Source: a virus
Direction: 5' to 3' (one strand)
DNA: 33,734 nt
Virus record (IMG/VR): IMGVR_UViG_3300035242_000024
Location: 1 to 33,734 of that record
In this document: one piece after another, positions 1-6,767 of the stretch
How the letters are laid out: every line of letters starts with the position of its first letter
How positions within the stretch are numbered: position 1 is the first letter of the stretch
Position numbers and translations under genes: made by a program
The notes under the pieces: generated by a model
Database searches by the model: none
What the model was told of the DNA's origin: nothing
The model's input: only the letters and a program-made list of their open reading frames with translations

Positions 1-617
1 TCCCGCCATCCTTCGCCGCCGGCGTACGGCTGGGCGAGCAGCTTGGCGAGGTACGCAGCGTCCACCTGTGCCTTGCCGCCGCCGTACACCATCCATCCGA
101 TCAGCTCGCCCGTCGGACTCGTGAGGCAGTCGAGGATGCGCCGCTTGGCCTCGACCTCGGCCAGCACGCGGGCCGGATCCCAGTTGGCGATGTGCCGCTG
201 GTTCGCGCGCGTGTCCGCCACAAGTCGGGCTTGCGCTTCGCCGCCGTGGAAGTCGTCTGCGCGATACTCGAAGGTGATGCCCTTGTCCTCGGGCAGCCAG
301 CGTCCCGAGTCCGCCTCCCGCGCCACCCGTTCGTCCTCGTCCAGCGCGCGGCGGAGGTAGGCGACCAGCTCGTCCATGCCGGTCACTGCGCGGGGCGGCA
401 GCGGCAGCCGTCCGTGCTCCTCGACCTGCTCGGGCTGCGGCCTGTCCTCCGGTGCGATCGAGAACCGCTTGGCCTGGATGCCGCTCTCGCCGGGGCATGC
501 GCCGAGGTGGCTCGGTCCGCCGTGGGCGAGGCGTGGTTCGCCGCAGCGTCCGCAGATGGCTCCCATGCCGGGGTCGGGCAGGCGCCCACCTTGCCGAGGC
601 TCGTCCATGCCGGTCAC
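1..617 (-). CDS. DUF6221-like protein with Cys-bearing N-terminal extension, 3' end outside window
   Basis: The frame is open from GTG 617 to the left edge, so at least 205 residues are coded and the C-terminus is missing. From residue 81 (ATG 377) it reads MDELVAYLRRALDEDERVAR, then a DPARVLAEVEAKRRIL helix and a late YLAKLLAQPYA stretch. This is the layout of the actinobacterial DUF6221 family, whose function is unknown. The 80 residues in front hold a CGRCG knuckle and one further Cys. GTG 617 is chosen because it overlaps the TGA of the upstream gene in the GTGA manner used throughout this operon. An internal GTG at 386 lies in a nearly identical start context (19-bp repeat), so the DUF6221 part may also be made alone or may once have been a separate gene. 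The family call is by motif memory. Confidence 0.65.
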   Translation of the reverse strand, partial: MTGMDEPRQGGRLPDPGMGAICGRCGEPRLAHGGPSHLGACPGESGIQAKRFSIAPEDRPQPEQVEEHGRLPLPPRAVTGMDELVAYLRRALDEDERVAREADSGRWLPEDKGITFEYRADDFHGGEAQARLVADTRANQRHIANWDPARVLAEVEAKRRILDCLTSPTGELIGWMVYGGGKAQVDAAYLAKLLAQPYAGGEGWR

Positions 618-874
618 GATGGCGGCTGCTCGCGGATCAGCACGGCACGCCATCCGGTCGCCTCGACCTTGAGCGACATTGCCTGCTCCGGGAGGCGGCG
701 GTCGGCGCCGGGGCCGAACGGCGTGATGTCCACGGCCGGCTCGTCCACGCCCGCGTGCAGCTTGAACCTCAGGGCCGAGTCGGGCTCCGCCTTCAGCTCG
801 TAGGCGATGACCTTGCCGCCACTCTCGATCTCGACGCGGATACGGTCGGCGGTGGGTTCCATCATGCCGCTCAT
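614..874 (-). CDS. small hypothetical protein, paralogue of the gene at 1226-1465
   Basis: 86 residues starting MSGMMEPTADRIRVEIESGG. No known family is recognised. The protein looks like a compact beta-rich domain: RVEI...YEL...L, then a C-terminal MSLKVEATGW strand. The same order of strands (KVRVEI...YELQL...ITLEASGE) is seen in the gene at 1226-1465. The ATG at 874 follows a GGGAG ribosome binding site inside a 21-bp stretch (869-889) that recurs at 1467-1487, just before the paralogue. Its TGA overlaps the GTG of the next gene. I infer a gene duplication. Confidence 0.7.
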   Translation of the reverse strand: MSGMMEPTADRIRVEIESGGKVIAYELKAEPDSALRFKLHAGVDEPAVDITPFGPGADRRLPEQAMSLKVEATGWRAVLIREQPPS

Positions 875-890
875 GCTCCCATCTCGGCGT

Positions 891-1226
891 TCACCAGCGT
901 CCCCGTCCGCGCTTGCGCCGGTACGCGGTGTGCATGCGCCGGATGCGCGGATTGCAGCGACGCCACCAGGCACGCCACGCCTTGATGTCGCGCGGCCGGA
1001 TGGTGACGGTGATCGCCCGGTCGATGGCGTCCGGCAGTAGAGACGGCCCGTCCCAGATGCCCGAGAAGGTGAGCGTGGTGTTCTCCAGCTCGGCAAGCCG
1101 TCCGCTGGCCCAGGTCGACTCATCGCTCTCGGTCTCGACGGTCGTGGTGATGGTCGCGTTCGTGTAGTCGACCAGGTGGACGCCGCCGATGCTCAGCGTC
1201 GCGTCGGTCAGCCGCACGGTGGCCAT
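891..1226 (-). CDS. hypothetical protein with basic C-terminus
   Basis: 111 residues from ATG 1226, which overlaps the TGA of the gene before it (ATGA). The first 75 residues alternate in a beta-rich way (RLTDATLSIGGVHLVDYTNATITTTVETE and ENTTLTFSGIW), faintly like phage tail-tube folds, but I cannot assign a family. The last 35 residues are strongly basic with several Trp (AWRAWWRRCNPRIRRMHTAYRRKRGRGRW), which suggests nucleic-acid contact. It sits between two paralogous small genes. Function unknown. Confidence 0.65.
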   Translation of the reverse strand: MATVRLTDATLSIGGVHLVDYTNATITTTVETESDESTWASGRLAELENTTLTFSGIWDGPSLLPDAIDRAITVTIRPRDIKAWRAWWRRCNPRIRRMHTAYRRKRGRGRW

Positions 1227-1465
1227 CAGCCCTGCCGCCTCTCCGACTTGCCCAGCTCGCCAGACGCCTCCAGCGTGATGGTCGCACCGCCGGTCGGCAG
1301 CGTCTCCATCCACATTCCCTCCGCGGATGGCTGGGTCACGGTGTGCGTCTCGATGCCGAGTGTCGCGAGCACGCCGGGCCCGTCGAGCTGCAGCTCGTAC
1401 GTGAAGCCGTCCTCGCCGGTGATCTCGACGCGCACCTTGGCGGCCGTGAGCTTCGCGGATCCCAT
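1226..1465 (-). CDS. small hypothetical protein, paralogue of the gene at 614-874
   Basis: 79 residues from ATG 1465: MGSAKLTAAKVRVEITGEDGFTYELQL, ending ITLEASGELGKSERRQG. It shares strand order and short motifs (RVEI, YEL, a late LEASG/VEATG strand) with the gene at 614-874. The ribosome binding site GGGAG comes from the end of the upstream gene (codons for EMGA), inside the 21-bp repeat 1467-1487 also found before the paralogue. No family recognised. Confidence 0.7.
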   Translation of the reverse strand: MGSAKLTAAKVRVEITGEDGFTYELQLDGPGVLATLGIETHTVTQPSAEGMWMETLPTGGATITLEASGELGKSERRQG

Positions 1466-1468
1466 GGC

Positions 1469-1729
1469 TCATGCTCCCATCTCGGCGGCGCGGCCCTGCT
1501 TGTGGCGCCAGTCCTGGTAGGCGGACAGGCTGTCGAACTCGCCGTTCGACTCGAAGCGCACCGCGCTCGTAAGCATCGCGTTGTGATTGCCGGTGACGAA
1601 CGGGGCGTGTCGCACGCACACCATCTGCCCTCCGATCACGGTGAGCAGCTCGGTTTCGGCGATGGCGTCCTCACTGAGGCCGGGCCGGGTGCGCACGTAG
1701 AGGCACACGTTGCAGACGAACTCGGTCAT
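1469..1729 (-). CDS. small Cys-containing hypothetical protein
   Basis: 86 residues from ATG 1729: MTEFVCNVCLYVRTRPGLSEDAIAETELL, then VCVRHAPFV. The CNVC pair together with the later CxxH could bind one zinc ion. It ends SLSAYQDWRHKQGRAAEMGA. The start overlaps the TGA of the preceding gene by ATGA. The spacing to the following gene is 3 bases. Family and function are not recognised. Confidence 0.7.
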   Translation of the reverse strand: MTEFVCNVCLYVRTRPGLSEDAIAETELLTVIGGQMVCVRHAPFVTGNHNAMLTSAVRFESNGEFDSLSAYQDWRHKQGRAAEMGA

Positions 1730-2268
1730 GCCGCTGCTCCGTTCGTCGCGTGGATTGGGTCGGTCTCCGGCTTCTGGCAGCGTCGTCCGTAGGTCCCGAC
1801 CTTGCACGGCACGTGGTCAGGCATGCGGCCTTCCTGGATGTGATTCACGGTGAACGGCTGCGCGGTGGCCCCGTACTTGACGGTCTGGATGAGTGCGTCG
1901 TACATCTGTGCCACCCTCATTCGGTCGGTCTCACCATCGAAGGCGTGCGGGTACTGCGCCGCGAACTCGTCCGGCGTGCCCTTCTGCGGATCGACGCCGA
2001 TCGCCACGGCGAGAGCGCGGAGGGCTTCCACGTCGTCGCTCTCCAGGAAGCCACTGCCGAAGTCCATAGAGTTGGCAAGGGCGTCGAACAGGCGCTGGGC
2101 GTCCTCGAACCGGAGGGCGACGAGGCCAGGGCGGTCCGCGTAGGCGCGTGCCGCGGCGAGCGCTCCGTCCCATTCGACGGACGGGTAGCTGTAGCCGAGG
2201 ATCCGCAGGTGCTTGCGGATCGCGATGTTCAGGACGTGATCAAGTGGTCCGAGGCTTCCGCCGCTCAT
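1726..2268 (-). CDS. hypothetical protein, about 180 residues
   Basis: Starts MSGGSLGPLDHVLNIAIRKHLRILGYSYPSVEWDGALAA at ATG 2268, after a good AGGAGCAGC ribosome binding site. It is acidic and largely helical; the segment ALANSMDFGSGFLESDDVEALRALAVAIGVDP looks like a regular helical domain. The C-terminal 40 residues contain two Cys (PCKVGTYGRRCQKPE). Both ends overlap neighbours by ATGA. No family recognised. Confidence 0.7.
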   Translation of the reverse strand: MSGGSLGPLDHVLNIAIRKHLRILGYSYPSVEWDGALAAARAYADRPGLVALRFEDAQRLFDALANSMDFGSGFLESDDVEALRALAVAIGVDPQKGTPDEFAAQYPHAFDGETDRMRVAQMYDALIQTVKYGATAQPFTVNHIQEGRMPDHVPCKVGTYGRRCQKPETDPIHATNGAAA

Positions 2269-3221
2269 GCTGCTGCTCCTTCGCGGTTGCGTCGTGGTGT
2301 GCGGGCGAGCCGGTCGGCGACGTCCCCGAACCGGTAGGTGGGCACGGCGACGGGCCCGTGGTTCGGGTCGCGTTCCAGCTCGCCCGTGTTGGGTTCGCGC
2401 CACACCTGCCCGCGGGTGCCGATCTGACCGCGGGCGGCCCACATGCCGATGAGCCGGCGGATCTGGTCGGTGCTGCGGTCTCCGCCGTCGAGCCGTACCG
2501 CCAGGCGCGCAGCTTCCGCCTCGGTGAACAGCTTGTCGTTGAGGTGCCGGCGCAGGATTTCAAGGCCGTCAGCCACGTTCCAGGTGGCACCGCAGGTTCG
2601 CTCGGGACAGCGGATGACCTGCCGGCCGAGCGAGGCGTAGAGCACGCGCCCGCAGTCGCACACTCCCACCAGCACCTTGTCCGCCGGCCGGTCGACAAGC
2701 CGCTCGAGCTGGGCGCAGGCGTCGTGCAGTTCCTTGAATGCCGCGCCCGCGTCCGGGTGCTTGCGCAGCGCCTGGGCGTGCCCGGCGAGCCATCCGCAGG
2801 CCTCCGCCAGGGCCGACGGCGCCTCCTGATCGCGCAGCCCGGCGCACGAGGGGTGCTTGCACCGGTTGCCCTGCCGCAGCTCGTCGCCGGGCCGCACGGG
2901 CGGGCACAGCGGTCCTTCGATCGGCCGCCACGGCTCGGGCTCGGCCGTGTAGCCCTCCTCGATGAGCGCCCTCATCCAGCCGCCCACGGCGAGGCTCACG
3001 CCGGCGTACCGGGTCGAGGCAGTGAGGTCCACGGGCAGGGATTCGCTGTTGCCGCCTCGGGAGCCGGTGCCGTAGCGCGTCTGCCGGGCGAGCACCGTCC
3101 ATGCGTCCTCAGCGTGCCCGGCGGCCTCGGTGAGGGCTTGGGTGAGGTCGTGGGCGCAGTGGTGGCAGGCTACGGCGTCGGTCGGGCGTCCGCATCGCAC
3201 GCAGGTCGGCTTGTCGGTCAC
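2265..3221 (-). CDS. multi-zinc-knuckle protein with C-terminal MerR-like helix-turn-helix
   Basis: 318 residues. The N-terminus holds CVRCG...CHHC, a typical four-Cys knuckle. A CKHPSC pair lies near the middle, and CDCGRVLYASLGRQVIRCPERTCGATW (about residues 188-215) forms a second zinc ribbon. The last 100 residues (LFTEAEAARLAVRLDGGDRSTDQIRRLIGMWAARGQI) look like a MerR-type helix-turn-helix with a following wing. This architecture recurs in actinophage early operons; its role is probably DNA binding, by inference. GTG 3221 is preferred over ATG 3227: a GGAGGG ribosome binding site directly abuts the ATG but is ideally spaced from the GTG, and the GTG gives the usual GTGA overlap. Confidence 0.75.
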   Translation of the reverse strand: MTDKPTCVRCGRPTDAVACHHCAHDLTQALTEAAGHAEDAWTVLARQTRYGTGSRGGNSESLPVDLTASTRYAGVSLAVGGWMRALIEEGYTAEPEPWRPIEGPLCPPVRPGDELRQGNRCKHPSCAGLRDQEAPSALAEACGWLAGHAQALRKHPDAGAAFKELHDACAQLERLVDRPADKVLVGVCDCGRVLYASLGRQVIRCPERTCGATWNVADGLEILRRHLNDKLFTEAEAARLAVRLDGGDRSTDQIRRLIGMWAARGQIGTRGQVWREPNTGELERDPNHGPVAVPTYRFGDVADRLARTPRRNREGAAA

Positions 3222-3520
3222 GGGCATCCCTCCGTGTGCTCGTCGGCGCGCTGCACCAGATCGGTGAGGGTGTCGTCATCGCTGAGCGGCCATTCGGCGC
3301 CGCAGGTGCGGCAGTCGAGCGAGGGTCCTTGGTCCATCCACAGGTTCAGCGAGACCTCGTACCGCTCGCGCGCCTCGGCTGCCGCGCGTAGCCGTCGCAG
3401 CTCGATCAGCTCGTCACGCAGCGCGTTGAGGTCGGTCGACATCATGATCCGGAGATGGCCCGGAATGACGTCGTTGCGCGTCCACGGCCCGTGTTCGATG
3501 ATCTGGTCGGCGAGGGTCAC
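3218..3520 (-). CDS. small hypothetical protein with helix and Cys pair
   Basis: 100 residues from GTG 3520, which overlaps the TGA of the upstream gene. After an N-terminal segment (VTLADQIIEHGPWTRNDVIPGHLRIMM) comes a charged helix (DLNALRDELIELRRLRAAAEARERYEV), then CRTCGAEWPLSDDDTLTDLVQRADEHTEGCP, which can bind zinc with CxxC and the H/C near the end. Function unknown; the end of the protein resembles small zinc-binding phage proteins. Confidence 0.7.
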   Translation of the reverse strand: MTLADQIIEHGPWTRNDVIPGHLRIMMSTDLNALRDELIELRRLRAAAEARERYEVSLNLWMDQGPSLDCRTCGAEWPLSDDDTLTDLVQRADEHTEGCP

Positions 3521-4215
3521 TGGCCTGCCTTCCGTTCGTCGGCGCGCCGGTTGATCTGCTGGCAGGTGCTGGTGCATGGGCAGGCGTAGCCGGGTCCGGT
3601 ACCGATGCAGGATGGCGCGCCTGGGCGGTCTTCGTCGGGGTGCAGGTGCGCCTGGTGGTTGCAGTCGGGGCACCATTTGGCGGGTTCGGCGCGGAATGCG
3701 GGCTTGCAGCAGTGCGCGGCGGTGATCTCCGACGCGTACTCGCTGTTGCAGCGTGGGCAGATGTGGGTCACGTCCGGGTCGAGGCCCGGATCTGCGCGGT
3801 CGTGCTCGTCGACGCCCAGTTCTGCCGCCGCGACCCGGAGCATGCCGCGTACGGTCGCCGAGCCGAGACATTCGCCGTCGCCGTGCAGGCCGATCCAGGC
3901 GTCGAGCTGTCGCCGGACGTGGGCGAGTGCTTCGGCGGCGCCGCCGGTGTGGTCGACGTCGAGGGTGGGCGGCAGCACCGTGAGCACCCGGTTCGGGTTG
4001 TTCATGAACCGCGCCTTGATCTCGTCGTATTCGGCGGGCGTCAGCGGGGTCGGGGGCTGGATGATGATCGGGCGTACCGGGCCGTGGACCCGGTCGATCT
4101 CGTTCAGCGCTTCGACGATCAGCGCGGCGTCGGCGGGGTCGAAGCAGACGCCGATGTACTGGTCGTCGCGGCAGATGGTGACGCCGTGGTGGTTGCCGAC
4201 GCGGTAGGTGGTCAC
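3517..4215 (-). CDS. hypothetical protein with C-terminal zinc-binding region
   Basis: 232 residues, starting VTTYRVGNHHGVTICRDDQYIGVCFDP at GTG 4215. The ribosome binding site and first codons lie in a 21-bp stretch (4204-4224) repeated at 4622-4642, before another gene that also begins VTTY. The C-terminal third is rich in Cys and His (HICPRCNSEY, HCCKPAF, WCPDCNHQAHLH, CPCTSTC), enough ligands for two or three zinc sites. The middle is unremarkable. No family recognised; a nucleic-acid-binding role is only an inference. Confidence 0.7.
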   Translation of the reverse strand: MTTYRVGNHHGVTICRDDQYIGVCFDPADAALIVEALNEIDRVHGPVRPIIIQPPTPLTPAEYDEIKARFMNNPNRVLTVLPPTLDVDHTGGAAEALAHVRRQLDAWIGLHGDGECLGSATVRGMLRVAAAELGVDEHDRADPGLDPDVTHICPRCNSEYASEITAAHCCKPAFRAEPAKWCPDCNHQAHLHPDEDRPGAPSCIGTGPGYACPCTSTCQQINRRADERKAGQ

Positions 4216-4442
4216 GGCTGCTCCAGTTCGGGTCGTGGTGCGACGGTCTCGCCGTCGATGACCTGCCCCAGTCCGCACATCTGGCGGATGCGTGCGTAGT
4301 CCTCGGCGGTCAGGATCGGCTCGTACTTCTCGCGGAGGATGCGCTCGAACTCGGCTGGGCTGGGCAGGTTGGCCTTGAGCGCGTTGACGTCGATCGACGC
4401 GGCGATGACGTCGTGGATCCGGCCGATGTCGGGATGGCTCAC
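4212..4442 (-). CDS. small hypothetical protein
   Basis: 76 residues: VSHPDIGRIHDVIAASIDVNALKANLPSPAEFERILREKYEPIL and so on. It appears soluble and helical, with no Cys cluster and no membrane segment. GTG 4442 overlaps the TGA of the upstream gene, and its own TGA overlaps the GTG of the next gene. Function unknown. Confidence 0.65.
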   Translation of the reverse strand: MSHPDIGRIHDVIAASIDVNALKANLPSPAEFERILREKYEPILTAEDYARIRQMCGLGQVIDGETVAPRPELEQP

Positions 4443-4633
4443 GGCTTGATCGCCTCCCAGTCGGTGACGGTGACGGTGCGTCGGTGCAGGTGGGGGCCGT
4501 CGGTGAAGGTGCCGCAGCAGCGGGCGGCCTCGATGAGTGCGCGCGCTTCGGCTTCGGTCTCGTACTGGCTGGCGTGCGGCTTGCCGGTCTTGCGGAGGGT
4601 TCCGGTGACGCGCCATTCCTCGTAGGTGGTCAC
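4439..4633 (-). CDS. small hypothetical protein beginning VTTY
   Basis: 64 residues: VTTYEEWRVTGTLRKTGKPHASQYETEAEARALIEAARCCGTF, ending HRRTVTVTDWEAIKP. It looks like a small beta-alpha-beta domain. The start region (4622-4642) is identical over 21 bp to that of the gene at 3517-4215, so both have the same ribosome binding site and the same first four residues. GTGA overlaps on both sides. Confidence 0.65.
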   Translation of the reverse strand: MTTYEEWRVTGTLRKTGKPHASQYETEAEARALIEAARCCGTFTDGPHLHRRTVTVTDWEAIKP

Positions 4634-5205
4634 GGCTGCTCCTCGCGCGGGGTCAGGCCGCACGTGACGGCGTCAGGGTTCATGGTCGTCAGTTCACCTG
4701 CGGGTAGCTCGGTCACCTCGCGGTAGCAGCAGCGGGTGGTGTCGCTGTCGTGGATCAGGTGGACGATGTCGCCTCCTGTGCCGTTCTCCGGCCATACCGT
4801 GCCCAGATCCACCGGCGGGACGGTTTCGGCCGCCAGCGTTGAAATGGAAGCGCTTACCTGATCCTCTGCGGGGAAGTCCTCGACCATCGCGGCGACGATT
4901 TGCCGCAGCAGTTCGTCTCCGTCGGCCTGGGACAGGTGCGCGTGGTTGTCGATCGCGGCGTTCGGGCACGCCGGATCGGTACACCGACCGTTGGCCGCAC
5001 GCGGCGCCGGCCCGGCGTCCCGGGGGATGAGCGCCAGGTCGTAGCCGAGGGCGGCGGCCATGCGGGTCAGGTCGTCGATCGGCCTGCCCAGCTCGGCGCG
5101 GCTGATCCGCGCCTGCGGGATGCCGGTGCGGTCGGCGAGCTCGTACTGGGTGAGTCCGGCCTGCTGGCGGAGCTCGGCGAGGGTTGGTCCGTCGATCCGG
5201 ATCAC
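4630..5205 (-). CDS. XRE-family helix-turn-helix protein with C-terminal extension
   Basis: 191 residues from GTG 5205 with a clear CGGAGGA ribosome binding site. Residues about 5-60 (LAELRQQAGLTQYELADRTGIPQARISRAELGRPIDDLTRMAAALGYDLALI) form a standard XRE/Cro-type HTH. A short Cys motif follows (CTDPACPNAAIDNHAH), then about 100 residues of unknown function. Early-operon position suggests a regulator of later phage or host transcription (inference). Confidence 0.8.
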   Translation of the reverse strand: MIRIDGPTLAELRQQAGLTQYELADRTGIPQARISRAELGRPIDDLTRMAAALGYDLALIPRDAGPAPRAANGRCTDPACPNAAIDNHAHLSQADGDELLRQIVAAMVEDFPAEDQVSASISTLAAETVPPVDLGTVWPENGTGGDIVHLIHDSDTTRCCYREVTELPAGELTTMNPDAVTCGLTPREEQP

Positions 5206-5501
5206 GTGGTCCTCCGGTCAGGGGTGGCCGGCCATCCGGTGCCGGTCGGGCGGCAGCCGGGCCGCTGACGGCGGACGGCGTAGACGTCGAAGTCGAGGGC
5301 GTCGAGGTGTTCGATGAGGGCGGCGGCGGGCAGGGCGACGCCGTGGATTTCGCGGCTGCACAGGCCTTTGCGGGTGATGTGGCAGCGCGCGCCGACCTGG
5401 TCGAGGGTGAGTCCTGCGGTGCGGCGGAGGTCGCGCAGGAACAGGCCGAGGCCGGTGCGTGGCAGGCGCAGGGCGCCGCGCTGGTTGTGCAGGTCGGTCA
5501 C
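5202..5501 (-). CDS. small XRE-like helix-turn-helix protein
   Basis: 99 residues: LGLFLRDLRRTAGLTLDQVGARCHITRKGLCSREIHG (about 17-53), followed by AALIEHLDALDFDVYAVRR. The helix pattern matches an XRE HTH, with the recognition helix around ITRKGLCSREI. The last 20 residues are basic. It directly precedes a second XRE gene, with which it overlaps by GTGA, so the two may act together. Confidence 0.7.
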   Translation of the reverse strand: MTDLHNQRGALRLPRTGLGLFLRDLRRTAGLTLDQVGARCHITRKGLCSREIHGVALPAAALIEHLDALDFDVYAVRRQRPGCRPTGTGWPATPDRRTT

Positions 5502-5632
5502 CGGACCACCGCCGCGATGAGGAGCGCCACCAGCGCGAGGACGGGCAGGCTGAACACGAAGAGGGCGTAGGGCGCTGCGATCTCGGCTTCGGTCTTGCCG
5601 TGGCACGGGCACGGTTCGTCGTCGGTGGGCAT
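5498..5632 (-). CDS. 44-residue single-pass membrane protein
   Basis: MPTDDEPCPCHGKTEAEIAAP is followed by one hydrophobic helix (YALFVFSLPVLALVALLIAAVV). ATG 5632 shares one base with the upstream TGA, and its own TGA overlaps GTG 5501, so it fits the operon exactly. A GTG in frame at 5635 is an alternative start. A CPCH motif sits in front of the helix. It is one of several very small membrane proteins scattered along this operon. Confidence 0.7.
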   Translation of the reverse strand: MPTDDEPCPCHGKTEAEIAAPYALFVFSLPVLALVALLIAAVVR

Positions 5633-6078
5633 CACGGTGTCTCCGTTTCGGCGGCGAGGCGGGCTCGGTCGTAGCGCACGCCGTTCTCGCCCCGGCCGCA
5701 GATGTTGCACCAGGCGGGCTGGTGGTCGCGGTGCTGGACGAAGCTGTGCGGTTTGGGGCAGGCGTCGCGGATGGCGTCGGCGAGGTCGAGGCGGGCGTCC
5801 ACCGCCTTGCGCGCCAGCTCGGTGATCCGTTCCTGCGCGGCCGGGAGGCGGGCCTCGGTCTCGACGGCCTCGGCGAGCAGGGCGAGCGGCCCGAGGCGGA
5901 ATTCGATGTTCCCGGCGCGCAGTTCGGCGTAGACGGCCTCGGCGATGCGCTCGCGGGCGCTGAGCGGAAGCCAGAGATCTGCGTCGGCGGGGGCCGATCC
6001 GGCACGGGTGACGCCGTTGAAGATCAGCGAATAGACGCGTTCGGCGAGCGGTGTGCGGCCGGTGCTGGGCTCGGTCAC
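5632..6078 (-). CDS. hypothetical protein with C-terminal Cys/His motif
   Basis: 148 residues from GTG 6078. A helical region (ARERIAEAVYAELRAGNIEFRLGPLALLAEAVETEARLPAAQERITELARKAVDARLDLADAI) is followed by CPKPHSFVQHRDHQPAWCNICGRGENG, which has enough Cys and His for one zinc site. The overall style is that of DUF6221-like actinophage proteins, but I do not assign it. GTGA overlap with the preceding gene. Confidence 0.7.
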   Translation of the reverse strand: MTEPSTGRTPLAERVYSLIFNGVTRAGSAPADADLWLPLSARERIAEAVYAELRAGNIEFRLGPLALLAEAVETEARLPAAQERITELARKAVDARLDLADAIRDACPKPHSFVQHRDHQPAWCNICGRGENGVRYDRARLAAETETP

Positions 6079-6320
6079 GACGCCTCCCGGGCTGCAAGGT
6101 CGATGCCGAACTCCTCAGCCACGATGGCGACGACATACGACGGTGAGACGCCTCGACCGAGGGCTGCGAGGACGGCCGTCAGCGTCTCGCGGCGCGCGGC
6201 TTGCTGATCGGCTCCCCAGCGGTCGACGAAGCGCTGCTCGATGTCCTCCAGGTCGGGATCGCGTTCCTGGATCGCTTCGAAGCTGAGGCGGATGAATTCC
6301 TGCGCGGTCAGCGTGCTCAT
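6075..6320 (-). CDS. small helical hypothetical protein
   Basis: 81 residues: MSTLTAQEFIRLSFEAIQERDPDLEDIEQRFVDRWGADQQAARRETLTAVLAALGRGVSPSYVVAIVAEEFG. It is helical and acidic. The second half could be a small HTH-like unit but lacks a convincing signature. ATG 6320 overlaps an upstream TGA only if the preceding gene is read in the shifted frame described in the next feature. Confidence 0.65.
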   Translation of the reverse strand: MSTLTAQEFIRLSFEAIQERDPDLEDIEQRFVDRWGADQQAARRETLTAVLAALGRGVSPSYVVAIVAEEFGIDLAAREAS

Positions 6321-6767
6321 GTGGTCTCTCCGGTGGTGTGTCGGGCAGGGTGGTCGGCGGTCACGACGGGTCGGCGGCGTGACGGTCGACCGCGAACTTG
6401 CCGCGCCAGTTCGGCGTCGTCGCGCCAGTCGCGGGGTGCGGATCTGCCAGGTGTGGCCGCCGCCGCAGCGTCCGTGTCGGGTAAGGCCCTTCCACTTCGT
6501 GCTGGCCGCCTTGCCTCCGCATTCGGGGCAGCGTCGGCCGTCGGCGACTTCGATGGCTTGGGCGATCTGCTCGGTGACGGCGCGGCGGGCGTCGGCGCGG
6601 GCGACTCGCATGCCGGTGCTGTAGCCGATGTTGAGCAGGTGCCGGACCTGGATGGCGTCGAGCGGGTTGTGTCTGAGGATGGCCTGGTTGAGCATGGCGC
6701 GGGCGACGTCGCGGTCGTACTCGGCTGCGTGGCGTTCGATGTAGTCGGGTAGCTCGGGCGTGCTCAT
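6317..6767 (-). CDS. zinc-ribbon hypothetical protein with apparent single-base frameshift
   Basis: From ATG 6767 the protein reads MSTPELPDYIERHAAEYDRDVARAMLNQAIL, then CPECGGKAASTKWKGLTRHGRC, a zinc ribbon. After HTWQIRTP the frame loses the GC3 pattern and becomes Arg-rich, running on without a stop into the next gene. One frame over, the sequence continues naturally as DWRDDAELARQVRGRPSRR...HTTGETT and stops at 6317, giving the ATGA overlap with 6320 seen at most other junctions. Removing one C from the run of four at 6433-6436 would restore it. This may be a sequencing error, a real mutation or programmed slippage. If it is not a shift, the product is a 230-residue fusion ending at 6075. 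Confidence 0.6.

Noticed and set aside
2148-3554. Plus-strand open frame of 468 codons
   Set aside because: It lies opposite the zinc-knuckle/HTH gene and its neighbours, which have exact stop/start overlaps and recognisable motifs; the plus-strand product has none.
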